A stretch of 64,000 nucleotides of DNA from Thermus brockianus (GCF_021462505.1 NZ_JAKEDV010000001.1:60438-124437); one strand, 5' to 3'. Positions 9,237 through 17,501 are shown, numbered from the stretch's first letter. The notes: generated by a model not told the origin, from the letters alone. Numbers and translations are program-made.

Positions 9237-9887
9237 GTGCGCTTCGCCGTTTCTATTCTCACAGCCGATTTCGGTAGGTTGAAGGAGGTCGTCCAGGAGG
9301 CGGAGAGGGCTGGGGTGGACTGGATACACCTGGACGTGATGGACGGGGTTTTCGTCCCCAACCTCACCTTTGGCCCCCTTGTGGTGGAGGCGGTGCGCCG
9401 GGCGACCTCCTTGCCCTTGGATGTGCACCTTATGATCGTGAACCCCGAGCGCTACCTCGAGGACTTCGCCCAGGCGGGGGCGGACCACATCACCGTCCAC
9501 GTGGAGGCCACCTACCACCCCCACCGGGCGGTGGAGCGCATCAAGGAACTGGGCAAGAAGGCCGGGCTCGCCATCAACCCCGGAACCCCCCTCGAGGCCT
9601 TTGAACCCCTTCTCCCCTACCTGGACCTGGCCCTCCTCATGAGCGTGAACCCGGGGTTTGGCGGGCAGAAGTATATCCCCACCTCCACCGAGCGGCTTAG
9701 AAGGCTCAAGGCCCTTAGGGATAGGCTGAACCCCGCCTGCCTCCTCGAGGTGGACGGAGGGGTGAACCCAAAGACCGTGGGGGAGGTGTACCAGGCAGGT
9801 GCCGACGTGGCGGTGGCGGGGAGCGCCCTCTTCAACGAAAGGCCTGTGGCGGACAACCTGCGGGTTTTGCGCGAGGCTTTGAAATAA
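9237..9887 (+). CDS. rpe: Ribulose-phosphate 3-epimerase
   Basis: Interconverts ribulose 5-phosphate and xylulose 5-phosphate. The 216-residue TIM barrel has SILTADFGRL, DWIHLDVMDGVFVPNLTFG (metal histidine and aspartate), LDVHLMI and MSVNPGFGGQ followed by EVDGGVN, all family landmarks. GTG 9237 is chosen because it gives the standard N-terminus and follows the TATAGT by six bases; an upstream in-frame start at 9201 would lie inside the previous gene. Confidence 0.96.
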   Translation: MRFAVSILTADFGRLKEVVQEAERAGVDWIHLDVMDGVFVPNLTFGPLVVEAVRRATSLPLDVHLMIVNPERYLEDFAQAGADHITVHVEATYHPHRAVERIKELGKKAGLAINPGTPLEAFEPLLPYLDLALLMSVNPGFGGQKYIPTSTERLRRLKALRDRLNPACLLEVDGGVNPKTVGEVYQAGADVAVAGSALFNERPVADNLRVLREALK

Positions 9888-9892
9888 GCTTG

Positions 9893-9918
9893 GGCCCCGC
9901 CCTTGGGCGGGGCCTTTT
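9893..9918 (+). terminator. Terminator of rpe
   Basis: A perfect 10-base-pair stem GGCCCCGCCC/GGGCGGGGCC with a TT loop, then TTTT, six bases after the stop codon. It abuts the 3' end of the convergent tRNA-Pro. Confidence 0.8.
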
Positions 9919-9994
9919 GGTCGGGGAGGCCGGATTTGAACCGACGACCACACGCACCCCAAGCGTGTGCGCTACCAGGCTGCGCTACTCCCCG
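9918..9994 (-). tRNA. tRNA-Pro (anticodon GGG)
   Basis: Minus-strand 77-base cloverleaf with acceptor CGGGGAG/CTCCCCG, encoded CCA, anticodon stem CACGC/GCGTG enclosing TTGGGGT, and T arm containing GGTTCAAATCC. Reads CCC/CCU. Confidence 0.96.
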
Positions 9995-10007
9995 GCGCGC
10001 AAGGGTT

Positions 10008-10036
10008 AGTGTAGTACCCGAGGCAGGGAGCGTCAA
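10008..10036 (-). promoter_or_regulatory. Promoter of tRNA-Pro
   Basis: TTGACG (10031-10036), 17-base spacer, TACACT (10008-10013) on the minus strand, 13 bases before the mature tRNA. Confidence 0.8.
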
Positions 10037-10240
10037 GAGGTGGGCGCATCCAGGGGTTGAGAGAAGGGGTTGGTTCACTGGCATTCCTAAAAACTCTAGG
10101 CGGGCTAGGGGAGGGGCTGATCGGGGGATTTTAGTTCAAGGTGCTCCGGGCGGGCTTCTGGTAGACTGGGCTCCTAAGTAGGGCAGCTTTACAGGCGGAT
10201 GTTGGGCATATAGAGGAGGGGAGGGGCATAGGAGGCGGAC

Positions 10241-11395
10241 ATGAGGGAAGCGGTGATCCTCGAGGCGGTGCGCACCCCCATCGGCAAGCGGAACGGGGCC
10301 CTTAGGGAGTGGCGGCCCGATGCCCTGTACGCCGAGGTCCTGAACGCCCTCCTGGCGCGAAGCGGCCTGGACCCCACCCGGGTGGAGGACGTGGTCACGG
10401 GGTGCGTGACCCAGGCGGGGGAACAGGGGGCCAACGTGGGGCGGCTTGGGGTGCTCCTTTCCCGCCTGCCCAAGGAGGTGCCGGCGGTGACCCTCAACCG
10501 CATGTGCGGCTCAAGCCAGCAGGCGGTGCACTTCGCCGCCCAGGCCATCGCCGCCGGGGACCTGGACTTCGCCATCGCCGGTGGGGTGGAGAGCATGACC
10601 CGGGCCCCCATGTTCTCGGACATCGGGGGCGGCTTCCACACGCTAAACCCCGCCCTTTTCCAGAAGTATGCGCTCATCCACCAAGGGGAAAGCGCCGAGC
10701 GCATCGCCCGGCTTTACGGGTTTTCCCGGCGGGACCTGGATGAGTGGAGCCTCCTCTCCCACCGCCGGGCGCAAAGGGCCACGGAGGAGGGCCGCTTCCT
10801 TGGGCAGCTGGTCCCCCTCACCGGCCTGGACCCCGAGGGAAAGCCTTTTCTCCTAGATCGGGACGAGGGCATCCGCCCGGACACGAGCCTGGAGAAGCTC
10901 TTAGCCCTCAAGCCCGCCTTCCTGGAAGATGGCCTCATCACCGCTGGCAATAGCAGCCAGATCTCCGACGGGGCGGCGGCCCTCCTCCTGGGGGAAAAGG
11001 AAAGGGCCCAGGCCTTGGGCCTTAGGCCCCGGGCCCGCTTCCTCGCCCGGGTGGTGGTGGCGGGGGACCCCACCCTGCAACTTTTGGAGATCCTCCCCGC
11101 CACCCGGAAGGCCCTGGAGCGGGCGGGGCTTTCCCTCCGTGACCTGGACGTGATAGAGGTGAACGAGGCCTTCGCCAGCGTGGTCCTGGCCTTTCTCAAG
11201 GAGTTCAACCCGGACCCCGAGAGGGTGAACCCCAACGGGGGGGCCATCGCCTTGGGCCACCCCCTGGGGGCCACGGGGGCTATCCTCATGACCAAGCTCC
11301 TCCACGAGCTGGAGAGGCGGGACGGGGAACTCGGCCTCCAGGTGATGTGCATCGGCCACGGCCAGGCCACGGCCACGGTGATCCAGAGGCTTTAG
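10241..11395 (+). CDS. Acetyl-CoA acetyltransferase (thiolase)
   Basis: Thiolase-fold enzyme cleaving or condensing acyl-CoA units. In 384 residues it has the nucleophile cysteine in NRMCGSSQQAV, the NEAFA block, the histidine block GGAIALGHPLGATGA, and a C-terminal CIGHGQ in place of the usual CxGxGxG. An AGGAGG precedes the ATG. It heads a three-gene group with an SDR dehydrogenase and a CoA-transferase, which suggests fatty or branched acyl-CoA catabolism. The exact chain length preference cannot be read. Confidence 0.93.
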   Translation: MREAVILEAVRTPIGKRNGALREWRPDALYAEVLNALLARSGLDPTRVEDVVTGCVTQAGEQGANVGRLGVLLSRLPKEVPAVTLNRMCGSSQQAVHFAAQAIAAGDLDFAIAGGVESMTRAPMFSDIGGGFHTLNPALFQKYALIHQGESAERIARLYGFSRRDLDEWSLLSHRRAQRATEEGRFLGQLVPLTGLDPEGKPFLLDRDEGIRPDTSLEKLLALKPAFLEDGLITAGNSSQISDGAAALLLGEKERAQALGLRPRARFLARVVVAGDPTLQLLEILPATRKALERAGLSLRDLDVIEVNEAFASVVLAFLKEFNPDPERVNPNGGAIALGHPLGATGAILMTKLLHELERRDGELGLQVMCIGHGQATATVIQRL

Positions 11396-11404
11396 GAGGC
11401 GGGT

Positions 11405-12133
11405 ATGGAGCGGAGCGCCTTGGTGACGGGTGGGGCCTCGGGGCTTGGGCGGGCCGCCGCCTTGGCCCTGAGGGCGAGGGGCTACCGGGTGGTGGTCCTG
11501 GACCTCAAGCGGGGGGAGGAGGACCTCCTCTATGTGGAAGGGGACGTGCGGGAGGAGGCGGACGTGGCGAGGGCGGTGGCCCTGGCGGGGGAGGGCGGGC
11601 CCCTTTTCGCCGTGGTGAACGCCGCGGGCATCGGCCTTGCCCAGAAGATCCTGGGCCGGGAGGGCCCCCATGACCTCGAGGCCTTCCGGAAGGTGCTGGA
11701 GGTGAACCTGGTGGGCACCTTCAACGTCCTCCGCCTGGCGGCCTGGGCCATGCGGGAGAACCCGCCCGACGGGGAGGGGCAACGGGGCGTCATCGTAAAC
11801 ACCGCCAGCGTGGCCGCCTACGAGGGGCAGATCGGCCAGGCGGCCTACGCCGCCAGCAAGGGGGGCGTGGTGGCCCTCACCCTGCCCGCCGCCCGGGAGC
11901 TCGCCGAATGGGGCATCCGGGTGGTGGCCATCGCCCCGGGCCTCTTTGACACCCCCCTCCTTCAGGGCCTTCCCGAGAAGGCCAAGGCCTCCTTGGCGGA
12001 GCAGGTGCCCTTCCCAAGGCGCCTGGGGCGCCCGGAGGAGTACGCCCTTCTGGTCCTCCACATCCTGGAAAACCCCATGCTGAATGGGGAGGTGGTCCGG
12101 TTGGATGGCGCCTTGCGCATGGCCCCCCGGTAA
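11405..12133 (+). CDS. SDR-family 3-hydroxyacyl-CoA dehydrogenase (type II-like)
   Basis: A 242-residue short-chain dehydrogenase. N-terminal NAD-binding [13 protein letters not shown], the NAAG block (VNAAGIGLA), catalytic serine in [11 protein letters not shown] and YAASK with catalytic tyrosine and lysine are all present. The long DVRE/segment and the [14 protein letters not shown] block are like the HSD17B10/type II 3-hydroxyacyl-CoA dehydrogenases. It lies nine bases after the thiolase, with AGGAGG, and overlaps the next gene, fitting a beta-oxidation role. Confidence 0.85.
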   Translation: MERSALVTGGASGLGRAAALALRARGYRVVVLDLKRGEEDLLYVEGDVREEADVARAVALAGEGGPLFAVVNAAGIGLAQKILGREGPHDLEAFRKVLEVNLVGTFNVLRLAAWAMRENPPDGEGQRGVIVNTASVAAYEGQIGQAAYAASKGGVVALTLPAARELAEWGIRVVAIAPGLFDTPLLQGLPEKAKASLAEQVPFPRRLGRPEEYALLVLHILENPMLNGEVVRLDGALRMAPR

Positions 12134-12938
12134 GGTCCTGGACCTCACCCGCCTCCTGCCGGGGCCTTTGGCGGGAAAGCTCCTCCTAGACCTGGGCTTC
12201 CCCGTGGTCAAGGTGGAGCCCCCGGGGGGCGACCCCTTGCGGGCCCTGGCCCCCGAGGCCTACCGCTTCCTGAATGGGGGGAAGGAGGTGCGGGTCCTGG
12301 ACCTGAAGGCCGCGGAGGGACGGGAGGCGCTCCTTGCCCTGGCGGCGGAGGCGGCCATCCTCTTAGAGTCCAACCGCCCCGGGGCGATGGAGCGGCTCGG
12401 CCTGGGCCCGGAGGTCCTCCTCAAGCGGAACCCACGCTTGGTCTACGCCCGGCTTCGCGGCTACCCGGAAGGCGAAGATCCCGGGCACGACCTCACCTAT
12501 CTGGCGGAGGCGGGGCTTTTGGGCCGCTTTCCCTGGCGGGCCTTCCAGTTCGCCGACCTGGCCGGGGCCTACGCCCTGGCCCTCGCCGCCCTCAAGGGGC
12601 TTCTCCTGGGGGGCGGGGTGTACGAGGTGGCCCTCTCCGAGGCGGTGCGGGCCGTGGCCTACCCGCCCATCCCCTTCCTGGACGGCTCGGTCCTCTGCTA
12701 CGGCGTCTACCCCGCCCAAGGGGGCGAGGTGGCCCTGGCCGCCCTGGAGCCCCACCTTTGGGCGCGCTTTTGCGAAAAGGCAGGGCTTCCGGAGCTCTTG
12801 GGCATGGCCTTTTCCCCCGCTACCCCGGAAAACCCGGCTTATCGGAAGCTTTTGGACTTTTTCCGGGAGAAGTCCCCTGAGGCCTGGGAGGCCTGGGCCA
12901 GGGCGGAGGGGCTTCCCTTGCGGGCGGTGCGGGGCTAA
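12105..12938 (+). CDS. Short CaiB/BaiF-family CoA-transferase or acyl-CoA racemase-like protein
   Basis: Starts with the family hallmark [22 protein letters not shown] and V-K-V-E-P-P-G-G-D, and contains [15 protein letters not shown], whose aspartate aligns with the catalytic Asp that forms the acyl anhydride. At about 277 residues it is roughly 100 shorter than typical family III CoA-transferases, so part of the second domain is missing or reduced. ATG 12105 is preferred; another in-frame ATG is at 12084. It overlaps the SDR gene by 29 bases. Likely acts on acyl-CoA produced by its neighbours; racemase versus transferase is unresolved. Confidence 0.75.
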   Translation: MAPCAWPPGKVLDLTRLLPGPLAGKLLLDLGFPVVKVEPPGGDPLRALAPEAYRFLNGGKEVRVLDLKAAEGREALLALAAEAAILLESNRPGAMERLGLGPEVLLKRNPRLVYARLRGYPEGEDPGHDLTYLAEAGLLGRFPWRAFQFADLAGAYALALAALKGLLLGGGVYEVALSEAVRAVAYPPIPFLDGSVLCYGVYPAQGGEVALAALEPHLWARFCEKAGLPELLGMAFSPATPENPAYRKLLDFFREKSPEAWEAWARAEGLPLRAVRG

Positions 12939-13456
12939 ACCCACCAGGCGAGGGGCCTCTTGGGGAAGGCCTTGGGGGCTACCCTCTCCCCTTTGGGGTA
13001 ACGCTCTTCCAAGTAATGGGGGAAGGCGAAGACCTCCAGGACCTCCTCCACCAGGTTCACGATCCAGATTTCCGGCACCCCTGCCTTCTGGTAGAGGGGA
13101 AGCTTCAGGGTGCGGTCTTGGACCAAGGTGGTGTCGGCGATTTCCACCACCAAGAGGGCATCCTTGGCGGTAGGGGGGCGGCGGTCGTAGCGGTCTTCGG
13201 GGGGCATCAGGAGCAGGAGATCGGGTTCGGGTTCCGACACCTCGGAGAGTTGCAGGGGTATTTGGGAAACCACCAAGGCTTCCTCGCCGAAGGTTTCGCT
13301 GAAGACCTTGGTCAGGTGAATAAGGTAACGGATGTGCTTTTTCCCCATGGGCGACACGGCGTAAACCTCCCCCTCCAGAAGTTCCACCCGTTCGGGAAGC
13401 GCCCCCGCCTCGTAGGCTTTGTGGTAGGCCTCTAGCGTGAAGCGGTGTTTGACCAT
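12935..13456 (-). CDS. Uma2-family (DUF820) PD-(D/E)XK nuclease-like protein
   Basis: A 173-residue protein with the Uma2 layout: N-terminal RFTLEAYHKAYEAG and VELLEGEVYAVSPMG, then SEPEPDLLLL and LLVVEIADTT, which carry the acidic metal ligands, and LPLYQKAGVPEIWIV. Uma2 proteins have the restriction-endonuclease fold but their cellular role is unknown. It is divergent from pabBA and the two share one palindromic -10 element. Its stop overlaps the 3' end of the CoA-transferase by four bases. Confidence 0.85.
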   Translation of the reverse strand: MVKHRFTLEAYHKAYEAGALPERVELLEGEVYAVSPMGKKHIRYLIHLTKVFSETFGEEALVVSQIPLQLSEVSEPEPDLLLLMPPEDRYDRRPPTAKDALLVVEIADTTLVQDRTLKLPLYQKAGVPEIWIVNLVEEVLEVFAFPHYLEERYPKGERVAPKAFPKRPLAWWV

Positions 13457-13463
13457 CTCCTTG

Positions 13464-13471
13464 AGTATACT
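13464..13471. promoter_or_regulatory. Palindromic -10 shared by divergent leaderless genes
   Basis: AGTATACT is a perfect palindrome, giving TATACT on both strands. Rightward it ends seven bases before GTG 13479 (pabBA); leftward it ends seven bases before ATG 13456 (Uma2 gene). Neither side has a convincing -35. Confidence 0.55.
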
Positions 13472-13478
13472 CGGGGCC

Positions 13479-15329
13479 GTGCTGGCCCTTTACCAAGCGG
13501 CGCGGGAGGAGGGGCTTCGCCCTGCCCTTTTGGAGTCCTTGGGTTTCCGCACCCCTTTCGCCCGCCTCTCCCTCCTGGGCGTAAGGCCCCGGCACCGCCT
13601 CGAGGTCCTGGAGGGCCGGCTTTACCTGGACGGGAAGCGGGTGGGGGAGGCCCTGGACCTCTTCGGCTACCTGGAAAGGGGTTTGGGGAAGGGGTTTTTC
13701 CCCGCTTGGGTGGGCTTTTTCGCCTACGAGTTCGCCCGCCACCTGGGCCTGCCCGCCCACGACCCCTTGCCTGGCCTCCCCGAGGCGGCCTTCTTCTACT
13801 ACCCCGAGGGGTACGCCCTTTTGGAGGGGCGGCTTGTGGAGCGCCCCTCTTTCCCCTTACGCCCCTCTCCTTACACCCCGCCGCCCTTGCCCCACCACCC
13901 CCTGGTCTCGGACTTCCCCAAGGCGGCTTTCCTTAAGGGGGTGGCGGAGGTGCAGGAAAGGATCCGGGCCGGGGTGGTCTACCAGGTGAACCTTTCCCAC
14001 CGCTTCCGCCTCTTGGGCCCCGTGGACCCCCTCCTCCTCTACGCCCGACTCCGGGCCCTGAACCCTTCCCCTTTCATGGGCCTTCTGGAGGGGGAAGGGT
14101 GGGCCGTGGTCTCGGGGAGCCCGGAACGGCTATTCCAGAAGGTGGGAGGCCGCCTCCTCGCCCGGCCCATCGCCGGCACGCGGCCTAGGGGAAGGACGGA
14201 AGCGGAGGACCTGGCCTTGGAGGCGGAGCTTTTGGCCTCGCCCAAGGAGCGGGCCGAGCACGCCATGCTGGTGGACCTCCTGCGCAACGACCTGGCCCGG
14301 GTGGCCCTGCCGGGGACGGTGAGGGTGCGGGAGCTTTTCACCGTGGAGCGCTACGCCCACGTGATGCACCTGGTTTCCGAGGTGGAGGGGTACACCCGCG
14401 CCCCCTTGGGGGAGGTCTTCCGAAGCCTCTTCCCCGGGGGCACCATCACCGGGGCCCCCAAGGGCACGGTGATGGAGGCCATCCGGGACCTGGAGCCCGT
14501 GCCCCGGGGGGCCTACACGGGAAGCCTGGGCTACGTTTCGGGCCGGGGGGCGGACTTCAACATCCTCATCCGCTCCTTCCAAAGGGTGGGGGAAGAGGTC
14601 CTCTTTTCCGCCGGGGCGGGCATCGTCATCGCCTCGGACCCCGAAAGGGAGTACGAGGAAACCCTCCACAAGGCGCAAAGCCTCCTCCTGGCCCTGGAGC
14701 GGGGGAAGCCGGGGAAAGCCCCTAGGCCCCCTAAGCCCCAGGCCGCCTGGAGCCCTCCCCCTCCTCCCCGGCGGCTTCGGGCCCGGGTGCTCTTTTTGGA
14801 AAACCGGGATTCCTTTAGCTACAACCTGGTGGACTACCTCTCGGCCCTGGGGGCGGAGGTCCACGTGGTGGACCAGGAGGAGGCCCCCTGCCTTTCGGGC
14901 TTCACCCACCTGGTGGTGGGCCCGGGGCCCAAGGACCCCTATACGGCGGGCCAGGTCCTGGCGTGGACGGAAAGGGCTTTGGCGGAGGGTATTCCCTTCC
15001 TCGGGGTCTGCCTCGGCCACCAGGCCCTGGGGGTGGTCCTGGGGGCGGAGCTTTACCGGGAGGCCCCGGTGCACGGGGAGGCCCACGCCGTTTTCCATAC
15101 TGGGGAAGCCCTCTTTCAGGGCTTCCCCAACCCCTTGCCCTTCGCCCGCTACCACTCCTTGGCCCTCAGGCGCCTTCCCCCCCGCCTCCGCCTCCTCGCC
15201 TGGACGGAAGACGGCGTGCCCATGGCCCTTTGGGACGGGAGGAGGGCCTTTGGCGTCCAGTTCCATCCGGAGAGCATCCTCTCCCCTTGGGGGATGGAGC
15301 TTTTGGCGCGTTTCTTGGAGGTGGGATGA
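13479..15329 (+). CDS. pabB: Aminodeoxychorismate synthase, fused PabB-PabA
   Basis: Makes 4-amino-4-deoxychorismate from chorismate and glutamine for folate synthesis. The 616-residue fusion has a chorismate-binding domain (about 1-415; IRAGVVYQVNLSHRF, AGTRPRG, GTITGAPKGTVMEAI, GAGIVIASDP), a proline-rich linker near 420-440, then a class I glutamine amidotransferase (NRDSFSYNLVDYL, nucleophile in GVCLGHQ, His-Glu in FHPES). Domain order is synthase first, glutaminase second. GTG 13479 follows TATACT by seven bases. TGA overlaps pabC. Anthranilate synthase is excluded by the pabC neighbour rather than by sequence alone. Confidence 0.9.
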   Translation: MLALYQAAREEGLRPALLESLGFRTPFARLSLLGVRPRHRLEVLEGRLYLDGKRVGEALDLFGYLERGLGKGFFPAWVGFFAYEFARHLGLPAHDPLPGLPEAAFFYYPEGYALLEGRLVERPSFPLRPSPYTPPPLPHHPLVSDFPKAAFLKGVAEVQERIRAGVVYQVNLSHRFRLLGPVDPLLLYARLRALNPSPFMGLLEGEGWAVVSGSPERLFQKVGGRLLARPIAGTRPRGRTEAEDLALEAELLASPKERAEHAMLVDLLRNDLARVALPGTVRVRELFTVERYAHVMHLVSEVEGYTRAPLGEVFRSLFPGGTITGAPKGTVMEAIRDLEPVPRGAYTGSLGYVSGRGADFNILIRSFQRVGEEVLFSAGAGIVIASDPEREYEETLHKAQSLLLALERGKPGKAPRPPKPQAAWSPPPPPRRLRARVLFLENRDSFSYNLVDYLSALGAEVHVVDQEEAPCLSGFTHLVVGPGPKDPYTAGQVLAWTERALAEGIPFLGVCLGHQALGVVLGAELYREAPVHGEAHAVFHTGEALFQGFPNPLPFARYHSLALRRLPPRLRLLAWTEDGVPMALWDGRRAFGVQFHPESILSPWGMELLARFLEVG

Positions 15330-16066
15330 GGCTTTTAAACGGCGAACCCTTCACCGGCCCCTTGCCCGAGGCCTTCTTCTACCACGGGGCGAGCGTCTTC
15401 ACCACCCTGCGGGTGGAGGGGGGTGTGCCCCTGTGGCTGGAGGCGCACCTCTCCCGCCTCCGCCGCCACGCCTCGGCCTTGGGGCTCCCCTACCCGGGCG
15501 ACGAGGCCTTCCTCCAGGATCTTGAGGAGCTCCTTGCGGCGTTTCCCCAAACGCCCTGCCTCCGGGTGCGCCTGACCCTGGGGGAGGGGGTGCGGCTGGC
15601 CGAGGCCCGGCCCTTTGCCCCTCTGCCCCCAAGCCTCTACCGGGAAGGGGTGAAGGTGGTCCTCACCCCCTACCGCGTCCACCCCGACCTCGCCCGCTAC
15701 AAGACGGGGAACTACCTCCCCTACCGCCTGGCCCAGGCCTGGGCGGCGGCGCAGGGGGCCTTGGAAGGCCTCCTCTTGGACGCCTGGGGGCACGTGGTGG
15801 ACGGAAGCCGCACGAGCCCCCTCCTCTTCCGCGAGGGCACGCTTTACGTGCTGGAAGGGGGTCTCGAGGGCATCACCCGGGAGAAGGTGGCCGAGAAGGC
15901 GAGGGAGCTAGGCTTTCGGGTGGTGCGGGCCTACCTTCGGCCAGGGGAGCTTTTGGGCACCCTTCTCCTTGCGGGAAGCGGGGTGGGCCTTTTGCCCGCA
16001 GGGAAGCCCGAGGAGGCCCTTCTCCCCCTGGTGGAGGCGTTTCTTCCCGCCTGCTATACTAAATAG
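15326..16066 (+). CDS. pabC: Aminodeoxychorismate lyase
   Basis: PLP class IV enzyme that releases pyruvate to give 4-aminobenzoate. The 246-residue protein has LNGEPF, GASVFTTLRV, the PLP lysine in YKTGNYLPYRLA, the DGSRTSPLLF block and EGITREKV. ATG 15326 overlaps the pabBA stop (ATGA); an upstream in-frame start at 14963 is inside pabBA and is rejected. The greA promoter lies within its last codons. Confidence 0.92.
   Translation: MRLLNGEPFTGPLPEAFFYHGASVFTTLRVEGGVPLWLEAHLSRLRRHASALGLPYPGDEAFLQDLEELLAAFPQTPCLRVRLTLGEGVRLAEARPFAPLPPSLYREGVKVVLTPYRVHPDLARYKTGNYLPYRLAQAWAAAQGALEGLLLDAWGHVVDGSRTSPLLFREGTLYVLEGGLEGITREKVAEKARELGFRVVRAYLRPGELLGTLLLAGSGVGLLPAGKPEEALLPLVEAFLPACYTK
16055..16060 (+). 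promoter_or_regulatory. -10 of greA inside the end of pabC
   Basis: TATACT about 58 bases upstream of greA; no good -35. RNA from here would begin with the palindromic hairpin at 16075. Confidence 0.45.
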
Positions 16067-16074
16067 CGGTACCG

Positions 16075-16107
16075 CCAGCCCAAGGCCTTGGGCTGGTGCC
16101 CCTTTTT
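16075..16107 (+). terminator. Hairpin with T tract in the greA leader (possible attenuator)
   Basis: A perfect 22-base palindrome (16075-16096; arms CCAGCCCAAGG and CCTTGGGCTGG) is followed after TGCCCC by five T (16103-16107). It lies between pabC and greA. It may end the pab transcript, or act as an attenuator for the greA RNA started at about 16067. The T tract is offset by six bases from the stem, so termination may be partial. Confidence 0.6.
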
Positions 16108-16117
16108 ACCCGGAGGG

Positions 16118-16591
16118 ATGCGCATGAAGAAGCCGGTTTACCTCACTCCCGAAGGTTTTAGGCGCCTTCAGGAGGAGCTACACCACCTGAAGACCACCAA
16201 GCGGCAGGAGATTTCCGCCGACTTTGAGCAGGCCCTCGAGGAGGGCGACCTTAGGGAGAACGCCGGGTACGACGAGGCCCGCAGGGCCATGTGGCAGAAC
16301 GAGGCCCGCATCGCCCAGCTGGAAGACCTTCTGGCCCGGGCGGTGGTGGTGGAGAATGGCTCCTACGACCAGGTGGCCCTCGGCTGCCAGGTGGAGCTGG
16401 AAACCGAGGCGGGGGAGAGGCTTTCCCTGGCCATCGTGGGGAGCCACGAGGCGGACATCTTCAGCGGGAAGATCTCCGACGAATCCCCCCTGGGCCAGGC
16501 CCTTTTGGGCAAGAAGGTGGGGGACGTGGTGGAGATCCGGGGCAAGAAGGGCGCCCAGGTCTACACCATCCTGGAGATCAAGCCCCTATAG
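16118..16591 (+). CDS. greA: Transcription elongation factor GreA
   Basis: Stimulates RNA cleavage by backtracked RNA polymerase. About 157 residues: an N-terminal coiled coil with the acidic tip EEGDLRENAGYDEA, which is the functional GreA signature and separates it from the inhibitor Gfh1, then a C-terminal FKBP-like domain ending YTILEIKPL. Two ATGs, 16118 and 16124, are possible; GGAGGG just before 16118 favours it. Convergent with recO; the two stop regions overlap by six bases. Confidence 0.93.
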   Translation: MRMKKPVYLTPEGFRRLQEELHHLKTTKRQEISADFEQALEEGDLRENAGYDEARRAMWQNEARIAQLEDLLARAVVVENGSYDQVALGCQVELETEAGERLSLAIVGSHEADIFSGKISDESPLGQALLGKKVGDVVEIRGKKGAQVYTILEIKPL

Positions 16592-17245
16592 GAGGTCCGC
16601 GCTCCTCAGGGGGCCGAGGGTTTCCTCCGCGTGGTGCTTGAGCGCCAGGAGAAGCCTCTCCAAGGGGGCTTCTTCCAGGTAGGTTAGGGCTTCCCCCCCG
16701 GGGAGGTGGAGGATGGCCCTTAGGGCCTCCACCCCCTTTTCCCCCAGGTACACCCCCTCCTCGGCCAGGCGCCCCTCCTTCAGGTGGAGCCCGGGGCCCA
16801 GGAGGTGAGGGGCAAGCCCCCCTGCCTTCACCACCCGCCACCCCGCCCAGACCAGGGGCAGGAGGGGGTTTTCGTGCTTGGCGATGCCCCTTAGCCCGGA
16901 GACGAAAAGGGGGTAGACCTTGGGGGCGGCCTCCGGGGAGGCCAAGCGGTAGGCGAGCTCGGCTAGAAAAGAGGCGTAGAGGTAACGGCGGGGTTCTTCC
17001 AGGCCAAAAAGCTTTCCCAAAAGCTCCGCCTGGGTCAGGGTGGGGAGGCCTTCCTTTTTGGCATAGACCTGGAAGCGCACGTGGTGGAAGAGGGAGAGCC
17101 GCCCCGAGCGCCCCGTGGGCCTGAGGCCCTTCTTGGCGATGGCCTCGAGGCTCCCCTTGGGCGTGACGAAGCGGAGGAGGAGGTCCCCTTGGGGCAGGGC
17201 TTTGCGGCCCACCACCACGCCCTCTTCCAACCGGTAGCGTTCCAC
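16586..17245 (-). CDS. recO: DNA repair protein RecO
   Basis: Mediates RecA loading and strand annealing in the RecFOR pathway. The 219-residue protein has an N-terminal OB fold (ERYRLEEGVVVGRKALPQGDLLLRFVTP) and a helical C-terminal domain with LSLFHHVRFQVY. The zinc-ribbon cysteines found in some RecO are absent. GTG start at 17245, preceded by TACACT six bases away on the minus strand, so likely leaderless. Family identification is by N-terminal pattern and length. Confidence 0.85.
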   Translation of the reverse strand: MERYRLEEGVVVGRKALPQGDLLLRFVTPKGSLEAIAKKGLRPTGRSGRLSLFHHVRFQVYAKKEGLPTLTQAELLGKLFGLEEPRRYLYASFLAELAYRLASPEAAPKVYPLFVSGLRGIAKHENPLLPLVWAGWRVVKAGGLAPHLLGPGLHLKEGRLAEEGVYLGEKGVEALRAILHLPGGEALTYLEEAPLERLLLALKHHAEETLGPLRSADLL

Positions 17246-17251
17246 CTTTCC

Positions 17252-17261
17252 AGTGTATGCT
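17252..17261. promoter_or_regulatory. Overlapping divergent -10 elements, recO / small membrane gene
   Basis: In AGTGTATGCT the plus strand gives TATGCT (17256-17261), six bases before ATG 17268, and the minus strand gives TACACT (17252-17257), six bases before GTG 17245. The two hexamers share two base pairs. Confidence 0.5.
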
Positions 17262-17267
17262 TAGGGC

Positions 17268-17501
17268 ATGGAACGGAGCCTGCGGGACATCCTGGAGTGG
17301 GTGGTTTTGGGCCTTTTGGTGGTGGTGGGGGTCCTCCTCGCCCTCTGGGTGGGGGGGTGGGTCTTCTCCTTCCTGGGCAAGGTCTTGTTGGCGCTTTCGG
17401 GGCTCATCTGGACGCTCCTCGTCTACGCCATCCCCCTTCTCATTCTGGCGGGGATCGGTTACGCCGTGGTCTACTTCTTGCAGAAGCGAAGCGCCGCCTG
17501 A
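17268..17501 (+). CDS. Small two-helix membrane protein of unknown function
   Basis: A 77-residue protein not recognised by family. It has a short charged start (MERSLRDILEW), two long hydrophobic segments at about residues 11-34 and 40-68, with tryptophans at the ends, and a basic tail (LQKRSAA). It is divergent from recO, preceded by a leaderless-type TATGCT, and stands alone before ymdB. Its clean start signal and codon use support a real gene. Confidence 0.7.
   Translation: MERSLRDILEWVVLGLLVVVGVLLALWVGGWVFSFLGKVLLALSGLIWTLLVYAIPLLILAGIGYAVVYFLQKRSAA

Noticed and set aside
10037..10240. Gene or RNA between tRNA-Pro and the thiolase
   Set aside because: Short frames lack start signals; only weak promoter-like pieces (TAGACT, CATATAG) were seen, none with good spacing.
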